This document shows positions 1 through 8,047 of a DNA stretch of 64,000 nt, one piece after another (position 1 is the first letter of the stretch; every line of letters begins with the position of its first letter). Location of the stretch: assembly GCF_014196835.1 (NCBI RefSeq), contig NZ_JACIEK010000009.1, forward strand, positions 1-64,000, in the 5' to 3' direction. The notes beneath the pieces are model-generated. The model was not told where the DNA came from. It saw only the letters and a list, made by a program, of their open reading frames with translations, and made no database searches. A program made the position numbers and the translations under genes. Source of the stretch: Aureimonas pseudogalii (GTDB taxonomy: Bacteria > Pseudomonadota > Alphaproteobacteria > Rhizobiales > Rhizobiaceae).

Positions 1-40
1 CTTCAAACTCCTTCCCGAACCGGCGCTGCGGCTTGCCCAT
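1..40 (-). CDS. 5' end of a leftward gene running off the window
   Basis: Only the first 13 codons are inside the window. They read MGKPQRRFGKEFE, with a purine-rich ribosome binding site (GGAAAGAGGAG on the minus strand) a few bases before the ATG. The basic start with an RRFxKEFE pattern resembles the N terminus of IS3-type transposase OrfA proteins, but 13 residues cannot establish this. It lies 18 bases beyond the stop of the gene at 59-367 and is probably co-transcribed with it. Confidence 0.35.
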   Translation of the reverse strand, partial: MGKPQRRFGKEFE

Positions 41-58
41 GAAATGCTCCTCTTTCCT

Positions 59-367
59 TCAGAAGAGCTCTCCACTTTCCCGGGGCAAGTCCAGCGCCGC
101 CATGGCGCGGGTGCGCACCAGGCGATGGTCCGACGTCGTGACGCGCACCACCATGAGATCGCCGAAGCGCCGGGCACTCATGCTGGCGGTAAAGGCCTCC
201 GCCTCTTCGGGTGTCAGCACGAGTTCGGCGGTGGGCGCCATGGCGTCGCGCCAGGCGGCGACGCGGCTCGGCGCATCGCCGTCGCCGGGTCCAAGTTGCA
301 GTTGAACGATGCCGTTGCCGTTGGCCTGATCCGTGTCCTCGTTCCCATCCTCGTGCGGCCCGACCAT
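59..367 (-). CDS. Small hypothetical protein (102 aa)
   Basis: I do not recognise this protein. It is soluble, acidic at its N terminus (GPHEDGNEDTDQ), with no signal peptide or membrane segment; the C-terminal half (TPEEAEAFTAS...RRFGDLMVVRVTTSDHRLVRT) looks like an ordered alpha/beta domain. I chose the ATG at 367 because GGAGGG lies eight bases upstream; an in-frame ATG at 415 would add 16 residues but has no ribosome binding site. The gene is divergent from the large RTX gene, sharing about 190 bases of upstream DNA with it. Third-position GC is high in this frame, which supports coding, but no function can be inferred. Confidence 0.5.
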   Translation of the reverse strand: MVGPHEDGNEDTDQANGNGIVQLQLGPGDGDAPSRVAAWRDAMAPTAELVLTPEEAEAFTASMSARRFGDLMVVRVTTSDHRLVRTRAMAALDLPRESGELF

Positions 368-557
368 ACCCGTTTCCCTCCCGGCTGCCTGCCCGAGCAT
401 CGCCAGACCGGACATTACACGCCAAACTTGGCCTTCCGCACCCCCATTGTGTCCGGTGCCCCCATGAGGCGATTGACGCGTCCGGGTTCGATGATCACGC
501 ATTCGTGTCGGTGCGACCCCGGGGTCGACCTGCAAGCAAGACACGGGGCATGAGCCG

Positions 558-3500
558 ATGACCACGACCTTCCGAGCCCAGCCTGCCATCACGGTAGGAG
601 ACCGCCCCTCCTCCATCGTCGCCGCCGACGTGAACGGTGACGGGCTCCTCGACCTCGTCACGGCGGACTCGGGCAGCGGCTCGGTGACGGTGCGACTGGG
701 CACGGGGACCGGCTCGTTCGGGGCGGGACGATCGTTCGGAACCGAGCTTGCCCCGGGATCGGTCGCAGTCGCCGACGTCGATCGCGACGGTGACCTCGAT
801 CTCATGGTGACCAACGCGGCCGACGAGAGTGCATCCGTGCTTCTGGGACGCGGCGACGGCACGTTCTCACCTCAGGTATTCTACGGGACCGGCGGGTTTC
901 CGGTCTCGATCGCGGTCGGCGACATCAATCGGGACGGGCACCCCGATTTCGTCACCGCCAACAACTTCAGCCACGTTACGTCGGTCCGTCTGGGGGATGG
1001 ACGCGGAACGTTCTCGAACGGCACCGACGTCCGCAGCGACGACTTCTCGTCGGCCGTCGGCCTGGCGGACATCGACCGGGACGGACGGTTGGACCTTCTC
1101 GTCGCCAGCGAGTTGAATGACCGGGTGTCGGTCTATCGCGGGGCGGGCGACGGCACCTTCGCAGGGCCGCGAACGGTGTCGGTCGGTTTAAGCCCCTCGT
1201 CGATGACGATTGCGGACGTGAACGGCGACGGGCACCTCGACATTCTCACGGCCAACGAGAGCGCAGGCACGGTCTCGGTGCGGCTTGGGGACGGCACCGG
1301 CGGCTTTTCCGGCTCGACCGAGGTCACGGTCGGCGGCGCTCCCAAATCGGTGGTGGCAGCCGATGTGAACGGTGACGGGCGCCAGGATCTGGTCGTCGCG
1401 AACTCGGGCAGCGACACGGTGTCGGTGCGCTTCGGCGCCGGGAACGGCAGCTTCACCGCGGGCGCCGACTTCGCGGTCGGGCACAGGCCGACCTCGGTGA
1501 CGGTGGCGGACGTCGACGGCGACGGGCGCGCGGACATCGTGGTGGCGAACGGCGATTCGAACACCGCGACGGTGCTGATCAACGCCAACGTCACTGCCGT
1601 CACGGCGATCGATACGACGCTTCCCTCCGCATCCGGATCGCCCGCTGCGGTCGGGACGGGCGGAACCTTCATGTTCGCGCTGGGCACGCAGACCCCGGTT
1701 TCGGTCTCGACGAGCGGAGGCACGCCGTATCTGACCCTGTCGAACGGCGGGCAGGCGGCCTATTCGGGTGTGGGCACCAGCGGGCGGCTGCAGTTCACCT
1801 ACACGGTCGCGCCGGGTCACGACACGGCGAACCTGACGGTCACCGGGCTCGAGGCCAATGGCGGGAGCATCCGCGATCCCGGACGGACTAGCTTCGGTAC
1901 GGCCACGAGTGTCGCAGTCGGGTCGGGTCCCCATTCCGCCACAGTGGCGGACGTGAACGGCGACGGAAAGGCGGACCTTCTTACCGCGAACGTGAACAGT
2001 GGCACCGTCTCGGTGCGGCTGGGCGCGGGCAACGGCACCTTCGTCAACGCCGCAGATGTCGCGATCGGGTCGAGTCCCCAATCCGTGGCGGTGGCGGACG
2101 TGAACGGCGACGGAAAGGCGGACCTTCTTACCGCGAACGTGAACAGTGGCACCGTCTCGGTGCGGCTGGGCGCGGGCGACGGCACCTTCACCAACGCCGC
2201 CGATGTCGCGGTCGGCTCCAGTCCCTCCTCCGTGACGATGGCGGACGTGAACGGCGACGGAAAGGCGGACCTTCTTGCCGCGAACTCTGGCGGCAAAACC
2301 GTCTCGGTGCGTCTGGGGGCGGGCGACGGCACCTTCACGGACGCCGCCGATGTCGCGGTCGGGTCGCGTCCCTTCGCCGTGACGGTGGCGGACGTGAACG
2401 GCGATGGAAAGGCGGACCTCCTCACCGCGAACTCAGGCAACTACACCGTCTCGGTGCGGCTGGGCGTGGGCAATGGCACCTTCACGGACGCCGCCGATGT
2501 CGCGGTCGGGTCGAGTCCCTTCTCGGTAACGACGGCGGATATGAACGGCGACGGAAAGGCGGACCTCCTCACCGCGAACGCTGGCAACAACACGGTCTCG
2601 GTGCGGCTGGGCGCGGGCGACGGCACCTTCACGGCCGCCGCCGATATCGCGGTCGGGCGAATTCCCCGATCCGTGACGGCGGCGGACGTGAACGGCGACG
2701 GAAAGGCAGACCTCCTCGTTGCGAATAGCAATAGCAACACCGTCTCGGTGATCCCGAATACGTCGCGCTCGTCGGCCGATCTCGACTTCGCCAGCGTCGC
2801 CACCGCTACCGGTGCGTCCACCGGCATCGCCGTCGACACGCTCGCCCCTGCCACGCCCCTGATCACCTCCGCGGCGCTGACCAACGACGCAACCCCCGTG
2901 CTCGCCGGCACGGCCGAGGCCGGCAGCACCGTCACGCTGACGATCGCCGGCGCGACCTACACGACCGTGGCGGCCAGCGGCGCCTGGAGCCTCGATCTCG
3001 GCACCGCGACGCCAGTGTCTGGCACGCTGGCGCTCAATGCCAACGGCGCCAACGCCGTCACCGCCACCGCCACCGCCACCGATGTCGCCGGCAACGTCTC
3101 GGCGGTCGCCGCCACGCAGACGCTGACCATCGACACCACCACGCCCGCCGCGCCGACGCTGGCGCTCGCTGCCGACACCGGAGCCAGCGCCAGCGACGGC
3201 CTCACCAACAACGATACGGTGACGGTCGCCGGCCTCGAGCCGGGAGCGACCTGGCAATACTCCTTCGATACCGGGAACACCTGGAGCACGGGCAGCGGCA
3301 CGAGCTTCATGCCGGCGGTCGATGGCGTCTGGACAGCCTCCGTGCGCCAGACCGACTATGCCGGTAACGTCTCATCGTCTTCGGCGACTCTTTCCTTCAC
3401 GCTCGACACCGCCGCACCGGTGGTCACGGCGGTGTCGATCCCCGACGCGCCGCTGCGCATCGGCGACCTCGCGACTGCGACGATCTCGGTGGCGAGCGAC

Positions 3501-4955
3501 GCCGACACCTACGCGCTCGGAGCGGGCTCGACGATCGCCGGCTTCGCGCTGGGCGCTTTGACGAAGGTGAACGCCACGACCTACACCGCGACGTTCACGG
3601 TCGCGGAGGGCGCAAACGTCGCAGCAGGCGCCGATCTGCGGGTGAACCTCGTGCTCGTCGACCGCGCCGGCAACGCGAACGCCGCCTATACCGGCGCGAT
3701 CGCGCAAGGGAACGACGCGATCGACGCCACGCGGCCCGCCTTCGCCACCGCCGCGGTCGACGGCAGGACGCTGACGCTCACCTACTCGGAGGCGCTGGAC
3801 GGAACCCGCCTGCCCGCCCCTGCCGCCTTCACCGTTCTGGCGGGAGGACAAGCGGTGGCGGTGACGAGCGTCGCCGCGAGCGGATCGAGCGTGACGCTGA
3901 CGCTCGCCGCGCCGGTGGCGAACGGCCAGAGCGTGACGGTGGCCTACGCCGACCCCACGACGGGCGACGACGCGGCGGTCCTGCAGGATCTCGTCGGCAA
4001 CGACGCGACGACGCTCGCCGCCACATCGGCCACCAACGGCACGCCGGTTCCGCCGCCGCCGCCGGTCTCACTCCCGGTGTCCACGACCTCCTCGAACGGC
4101 CCCGATCTCCTCGCCGGCTCCATCGGCTCCGACCGTCTCGACGGGGGCGCCGGCGACGACACGCTCGACGGCGGCGCAGGCTCCGACACGCTGATCGGCG
4201 GCGCGGGCTCGGACCGGATCACCGCCACCCCCGGCGCGGGCGAGCGGGCCGAGCTCTATGGCGGCAGCGGGCCGGTGGATCCGGGCGACGCGGCCGACAC
4301 GATCACCGTCTCGGGGGCGGGCTCGGCCACCGTCTGGGGCAATGGCGGCGACGACCTCGTCACCTACACCGCCTCGGGACCGGCCACGATCTACGCCGGC
4401 GTCGGCGCCGACGGCGTCGACGTCGCCAACGGCGCGGCCAACCTCGTCTATGGCGGCACCGGAGCCGGCGACGCGATCACCGTTCGCGGCGACGGCGCCA
4501 ACACCCTCTATGGCGGCTCGCTCGAAGCCGACCCGCTCGACGGGGCGGACCGCATCCTCGTGGTCGGCAACGGCGCCAACACGCTCTTCGGCAATGGCGG
4601 CGACGACGTGATCGTCCTCGTGGGCACCGGCGCCAACACGATCTACGGCGGCCTGGGCAACGACACGATCACCGGCGGCTCGGGCGCGGACCGCATTGTC
4701 GCGGGACCGGGCTCCAACGTCGTCACCGGCGGGGCGGGCGCCGACCGCTTCGTGTTCACCGCGGGCGGCCAGGACGTCGTCACCGACTTCGATTTCGCAA
4801 GCGGCGACCGGATCGAGCTCGGCGGACAGCCCTACAGCTTCACCCAGACCAGCGACGGCTTTGCTGCCATCCTCGTCGGCGTGAACGGCAGCGCCGGTCT
4901 CATCGTCCTGCAAGGCATCGCGCCCGGGAGCGTCGCGACGGACTGGTTCGCCTGA
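558..4955 (+). CDS. Large secreted FG-GAP/VCBS and RTX calcium-binding repeat protein
   Basis: A 1465-residue protein built almost wholly of repeats. There are 13 FG-GAP/VCBS units, each with a calcium-loop core like DVNGDGKADLL: seven divergent ones at about residues 1-345 and six nearly identical ones at about 463-735. Bacterial Ig-like domains follow (about 745-1040), then a SwmB-like domain (about 1055-1155), a proline hinge (PVPPPPPVSLP) and a C-terminal RTX region with GGxGxD-type nonapeptides (about 1175-1420). The extreme C terminus (DxFVF...DxVTDFDFASGDRIEL... ending TDWFA) is the usual uncleaved secretion signal of type I exported proteins, and there is no N-terminal signal peptide. 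Family knowledge suggests a calcium-dependent adhesin or surface-layer type protein. No type I exporter genes are in the window. Followed by two strong hairpins. Confidence 0.9.
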   Translation: MTTTFRAQPAITVGDRPSSIVAADVNGDGLLDLVTADSGSGSVTVRLGTGTGSFGAGRSFGTELAPGSVAVADVDRDGDLDLMVTNAADESASVLLGRGDGTFSPQVFYGTGGFPVSIAVGDINRDGHPDFVTANNFSHVTSVRLGDGRGTFSNGTDVRSDDFSSAVGLADIDRDGRLDLLVASELNDRVSVYRGAGDGTFAGPRTVSVGLSPSSMTIADVNGDGHLDILTANESAGTVSVRLGDGTGGFSGSTEVTVGGAPKSVVAADVNGDGRQDLVVANSGSDTVSVRFGAGNGSFTAGADFAVGHRPTSVTVADVDGDGRADIVVANGDSNTATVLINANVTAVTAIDTTLPSASGSPAAVGTGGTFMFALGTQTPVSVSTSGGTPYLTLSNGGQAAYSGVGTSGRLQFTYTVAPGHDTANLTVTGLEANGGSIRDPGRTSFGTATSVAVGSGPHSATVADVNGDGKADLLTANVNSGTVSVRLGAGNGTFVNAADVAIGSSPQSVAVADVNGDGKADLLTANVNSGTVSVRLGAGDGTFTNAADVAVGSSPSSVTMADVNGDGKADLLAANSGGKTVSVRLGAGDGTFTDAADVAVGSRPFAVTVADVNGDGKADLLTANSGNYTVSVRLGVGNGTFTDAADVAVGSSPFSVTTADMNGDGKADLLTANAGNNTVSVRLGAGDGTFTAAADIAVGRIPRSVTAADVNGDGKADLLVANSNSNTVSVIPNTSRSSADLDFASVATATGASTGIAVDTLAPATPLITSAALTNDATPVLAGTAEAGSTVTLTIAGATYTTVAASGAWSLDLGTATPVSGTLALNANGANAVTATATATDVAGNVSAVAATQTLTIDTTTPAAPTLALAADTGASASDGLTNNDTVTVAGLEPGATWQYSFDTGNTWSTGSGTSFMPAVDGVWTASVRQTDYAGNVSSSSATLSFTLDTAAPVVTAVSIPDAPLRIGDLATATISVASDADTYALGAGSTIAGFALGALTKVNATTYTATFTVAEGANVAAGADLRVNLVLVDRAGNANAAYTGAIAQGNDAIDATRPAFATAAVDGRTLTLTYSEALDGTRLPAPAAFTVLAGGQAVAVTSVAASGSSVTLTLAAPVANGQSVTVAYADPTTGDDAAVLQDLVGNDATTLAATSATNGTPVPPPPPVSLPVSTTSSNGPDLLAGSIGSDRLDGGAGDDTLDGGAGSDTLIGGAGSDRITATPGAGERAELYGGSGPVDPGDAADTITVSGAGSATVWGNGGDDLVTYTASGPATIYAGVGADGVDVANGAANLVYGGTGAGDAITVRGDGANTLYGGSLEADPLDGADRILVVGNGANTLFGNGGDDVIVLVGTGANTIYGGLGNDTITGGSGADRIVAGPGSNVVTGGAGADRFVFTAGGQDVVTDFDFASGDRIELGGQPYSFTQTSDGFAAILVGVNGSAGLIVLQGIAPGSVATDWFA
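1944..2760 (+). repeat. Six tandem 147-bp coding repeats in the FG-GAP gene
   Basis: Units begin near 1944, 2091, 2238, 2385, 2532 and 2679, exactly 147 bases (49 codons) apart. Each encodes a calcium loop followed by LLTAN...TVSVRLGAG(N/D)GTF...AADVAVGSSP. The core GTGAACGGCGACGGAAAGGC is conserved between most units at the DNA level, far more than in the seven upstream FG-GAP units, pointing to recent tandem amplification. Copy number could change by recombination without breaking the frame. Confidence 0.85.
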
Positions 4956-4990
4956 TCCGCCGACGCGCGTCAGGCACGCAGAGCTTCGAT

Positions 4991-5068
4991 CGCGTCTGAA
5001 GGCCGGCGTCTCCGGCCTGACGCGTGGTGATCATCGAACAGCACCGCTCCGGAAGGTCGCCTTCCGGA
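4991..5068 (+). terminator. Double hairpin downstream of the RTX gene
   Basis: Two inverted repeats follow the stop codon at 4953-4955. The first pairs AGGCCGG (5000-5006) with CCGGCCT (5012-5018), extended by CGCGTC/GACGCG flanks across a small bulge. The second pairs TCCGGAAGG (5048-5056) with CCTTCCGGA (5060-5068) around a 3-base loop. Neither has a U-run, so this is a probable rather than classical terminator. The AT-richer DNA after it (about 5090-5170) is the likely promoter region for the glycosyltransferase. Confidence 0.55.
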
Positions 5069-5229
5069 GACATCGTCCGTTGAGCACAAGTTGAATCAAT
5101 ACAATCGTCCATACTAACTATTACGCAGTAAAGAGGATGCGGAAGCTCGGCCGTTAACTTTCATTCCGGTCTGCGCCAGCCAATTGTCACGGCACATAAC
5201 GCGATCAAGACGCGCCGGAGCTACCCGCC

Positions 5230-6000
5230 ATGCAGTCCTACCGGATCCTCGGTGTCGACGTCACCGACCAGCCCCTCGACGATGCCCTGGCCCTGATGCA
5301 ACGCCTCGTACGCGCGCAGGGACCGCGCTCGCTCTTCTTCGTCAATGCCCATACGCTCAACGAGGCCTGTCGTGATCCCGGCTATCGCGCGGTTCTGCGC
5401 CGCGCCAGCCGCATCTACGGCGACGGAACGGGCGTGCGCTGGGCGGCTCGTCTCTCGGGTCTGGAACTGCGGGCCAACCTGAACGGGACGGACCTCGTGC
5501 CCGCCCTGCTGGAGCGGAGCCAGGGACTGCGCTGCTTCCTGATCGGCAGTTGCCCCGAACGCAACGGGCGCATCCTGGCGACCCTGCGCCAGCGCTTCCC
5601 CGATGTCGAGTTCGTGGGCGCCCATCACGGCTATGTCGACGACGCGCAGAGCCGCACCCTGGTCGCCGAGGTGCAGGCGTCGCGCGCCAACCTCGTTCTG
5701 GTGGGCATGGGCAACCCGTTGCAGGAACGCTGGATCGACCGCTACGGCCCCGACATGCCGGGCGCCCTGTGTGTTGGCGTCGGCGGCTTGTTCGAATACT
5801 GGAGCGGATCGCTGACGCGGGCCCCGGCCTGGGTCCGCCGCCAAGGTATGGAATGGGTGTATCTGATGCTGCGGCAACCCTGGAAGGCGAGGCGTTATCT
5901 CCTCGGCAATCCGCTCTACATCGCGCGCGTCCTCGCCAGCCGATGGGCGCACGGCCGGGTGCTTGCAGCCCTGGGCATCCGGCAGATCCCCCTTGGTTGA
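5230..6000 (+). CDS. WecG/TagA/CpsF family glycosyltransferase
   Basis: 256 residues, the normal length for this GT26 family, which transfers N-acetylmannosaminuronate, ManNAc or related sugars to a polyprenyl-linked acceptor in exopolysaccharide or teichoic acid synthesis. The proposed catalytic aspartate lies in YGDGTG (Asp65), the conserved GNPLQERW motif is at about 160-167, and GVGGLFEYWSG at about 182-192. The C terminus carries the basic, membrane-associating appendage (RRYLLGNPLYIARVL). No signal peptide; it should act on the cytoplasmic membrane face. It overlaps the polysaccharide deacetylase gene by 38 bases, so the two are probably translated from one message and act on the same glycan. 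The actual sugar cannot be told from sequence. Confidence 0.9.
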   Translation: MQSYRILGVDVTDQPLDDALALMQRLVRAQGPRSLFFVNAHTLNEACRDPGYRAVLRRASRIYGDGTGVRWAARLSGLELRANLNGTDLVPALLERSQGLRCFLIGSCPERNGRILATLRQRFPDVEFVGAHHGYVDDAQSRTLVAEVQASRANLVLVGMGNPLQERWIDRYGPDMPGALCVGVGGLFEYWSGSLTRAPAWVRRQGMEWVYLMLRQPWKARRYLLGNPLYIARVLASRWAHGRVLAALGIRQIPLG

Positions 6001-6808
6001 GCGCCCCATCGATCGCCGACGCTGGCTCGCCAAGAAGAGCGCCCGTCTCGCCGTCGGCGCCCTTGGCGCTCCCGCGACGATCGCGCGCCCGAAAGGTGTC
6101 CGCGTTCTCACCTACCACCGCTTCGGCGCGGGCATCCGCATGCCCTTCACGGTTTCGGGCCGCCAATTCGAGCAGGAGATGGCCCATCTGTCGCAAACCG
6201 GACGGGCAGTCACGCTCGCCGATGTCGCAGCCCATGCCCTCGGTGAGCGCTCATTGCCTGACGGCTCGGTGCTGGTGTCGATCGACGACGGCGATCCGTC
6301 CGTGCACCACCTGGCGCTACCGATCCTCCTGCGCCACGCGATCCCGGCCGTCGTCTACGCGCTGGCGGGACAGCCGGACGGCTTCGACATGATGACAAGT
6401 GCGGAGTTGCGAGAGGTGGCGGACGCCGGCCTCGCCATCGGCTCCCATTCGCTGAGCCATCGCTCCATGGCGAAGCTGTCGCCGTCCGAGGCGAAGCGGG
6501 AAGCCACGGACTCCCGGCAGCGTCTGGAGGACACGATCGGCCGTCCCGTCTCATCCTTCGCCTATCCCTTCGGCACCCGGACCGACGTCGACGAGAGAAC
6601 TGCCGCGATCCTGGCAGAGGCCGGCTACCGAACCGCCTTCACCTCGTTGCACGGTGCCATCGTCGCGGGAGCGCCGATCGCGAACCCGCTTCTCCTGCCG
6701 CGCATCAAGGTCGAGTCGGGCGACCCGCGATGGCTCTTCCCGCGCCTTTGCGAAGGCGCCATGGATGGTTGGCGACGGATCGACGATAGGATTGGCCTGC
6801 CCCGTTAG
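5963..6808 (+). CDS. Polysaccharide deacetylase (NodB/CE4 family)
   Basis: 281 residues with the three CE4 motifs: a divergent motif 1, VSIDDGD (Asp108-Asp109), motif 2, SHSLSHRSM (metal-binding His162 and His166), and motif 3, FAYPFG at about 185-190. These enzymes remove N- or O-acetyl groups from polysaccharides using a Zn/Co-type metal centre. The N terminus is basic and has only a weak hydrophobic stretch, so export is uncertain. The annotated ATG lies inside wecG; an in-frame TTG at 5993 is an alternative that would nearly abut the upstream stop. Partnership with the overlapping glycosyltransferase suggests tailoring of a surface polysaccharide. Confidence 0.88.
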   Translation: MQPWASGRSPLVERPIDRRRWLAKKSARLAVGALGAPATIARPKGVRVLTYHRFGAGIRMPFTVSGRQFEQEMAHLSQTGRAVTLADVAAHALGERSLPDGSVLVSIDDGDPSVHHLALPILLRHAIPAVVYALAGQPDGFDMMTSAELREVADAGLAIGSHSLSHRSMAKLSPSEAKREATDSRQRLEDTIGRPVSSFAYPFGTRTDVDERTAAILAEAGYRTAFTSLHGAIVAGAPIANPLLLPRIKVESGDPRWLFPRLCEGAMDGWRRIDDRIGLPR

Positions 6809-7364
6809 GTGGCCCGATCGAATCTCATGCATGGTGCGTTTGTCGGCGACGTCTGGGGTGGCCGGAGAAGCGGGTGGGCAGTGGCGCAGCCACGGCACAT
6901 GATCAGGTCTGTGATACGGAATTGGGCTACATGGATATGCTTCATGAGCCGTCGGCCCGATTTGAAATGGCGCAAGCAGCGCAACGGCGTCTGGCATCTT
7001 GGCCAGCGCATCCCGTCGATTGGCTTACGTCAACGAGTGAGGCAGTGCCCGCTTCGGCTGCAAGACCGACGCATTCTCCGAGGCGATTTTCGTTCGGCAG
7101 CGCCCTCTCCGCCACGCAAAGCCTGCAGAGGTTCGCGGTATGGAAAGTCGTTGTCTGAATCTCGTGTAACGTCAGATGGCCGGCATCGAGGGATCGGCCC
7201 TTCCGCTTCCTGTTCCCGACCTGTTCGATCTGGTCGGGCATCGCGGGTCTCGCGTCTGTCGTGCTCCGTCGACGGCTAGGAGGTCGCCCCGGGTTTGCGC
7301 GGGGCGTTCCCTGCTATCTCGACAGCGACTTAGGGTTAGCAGGGCTCGAGACCCATCGGTCGGG
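6809..7364. other. Intergenic stretch with no supportable gene
   Basis: Short open frames occur on both strands but none has a ribosome binding site plus biased codon use, and none reads as a recognisable protein. The right end contains the hairpin pair at 7285-7344, described separately. Confidence 0.5.
7285..7344 (-). terminator. Two hairpins beyond the sco stop codon
   Basis: On the minus strand, 20 bases after the sco stop, CCCTGCTA (7337-7344) pairs with TAGCAGGG (7309-7316). A second stem of seven pairs follows (CGCCCCG 7300-7306 with CGGGGCG 7285-7291). Position and stem quality fit termination of the oxidase–sco message; there is no U-run. Confidence 0.45.
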
Positions 7365-7979
7365 CTAACGGCTCAAGCCGCGTTTCGGGTCGATCGCCTG
7401 GGTGATGCGCTCGGCGATGTCGGTCACCGAGGCGCCGTACGGGATGCGGTCGAGGACGGTGCCGGCGGGGTCGACCACGAGGAGCGAACTCGTGTGATCG
7501 ACCGTGTAGGTGACGGCGTCGCTCGCATCGTTGCGCGCGACGTAGATGCCGTTGTTCCAGGCAAAGGCGTCGATGGCTTCGAGCGTGCCGCCGACGCCGA
7601 CGAAGGCCGGGTCGAAGGATTGCAGATAGGTCTCGAGAACCTCCGGCGTGTCGCGAAGCGGATCGACGGAGACGAAGATCGGCTGCACCCGGATGTGGTC
7701 CGCCGGAGCGAGGGAGGCGAGCGCCGCGTGGAGTTCCCACAGCGTCGTCGGACAGATTTCCGGACAGTTCGTGAACCCGAAATAGACGATCCGGACGCGT
7801 CCGGCCCCGTCCGAGCCGTCGTAGGGCCGGCCGGCCTGGTCGACCAGGCCGGCTTTGGGAACCACGAACGTTTCGCTCGCTTCTGCCGCACCTGCCGCGC
7901 CGAGCAGAGACATGAGGAACAGGGTCAACCCGAGGGCGAGGGTCGGTCGCTTCGATGCCGAGCGTCGGCGATACGACAT
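7365..7979 (-). CDS. SCO1/SenC family copper chaperone
   Basis: 204-residue thioredoxin-fold protein with an N-terminal signal/anchor (LGLTLFLMSLLGAAGAAEA). The copper-binding set is complete: Cys72 and Cys76 in NCPEICP and His162 in TVDHTSS. The usual GFTxCPxxCPTT and VSVDPxRDTP motifs are present. Sco proteins load copper into oxidases in the periplasm or on the outer face of the membrane. The start at 7979 has AAGGAA six bases upstream. It lies 68 bases downstream of the copper radical oxidase gene on the same strand, and no cytochrome oxidase genes are nearby. The natural inference is that it metallates that oxidase, as Sco does for GlxA in Streptomyces. Confidence 0.9.
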   Translation of the reverse strand: MSYRRRSASKRPTLALGLTLFLMSLLGAAGAAEASETFVVPKAGLVDQAGRPYDGSDGAGRVRIVYFGFTNCPEICPTTLWELHAALASLAPADHIRVQPIFVSVDPLRDTPEVLETYLQSFDPAFVGVGGTLEAIDAFAWNNGIYVARNDASDAVTYTVDHTSSLLVVDPAGTVLDRIPYGASVTDIAERITQAIDPKRGLSR

Positions 7980-8047
7980 GATCGAATTCCTTGATGGCAT
8001 ACGGTCCGATGCGCTGCGGGCTTCGAGAGCCCGCAGCGCATCGGCGA

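Noticed and set aside
1944-2760. Regularly spaced repeats that could suggest a CRISPR array
   Set aside because: The 147-base period keeps one open frame and encodes calcium loops, with no short direct repeat/spacer alternation.
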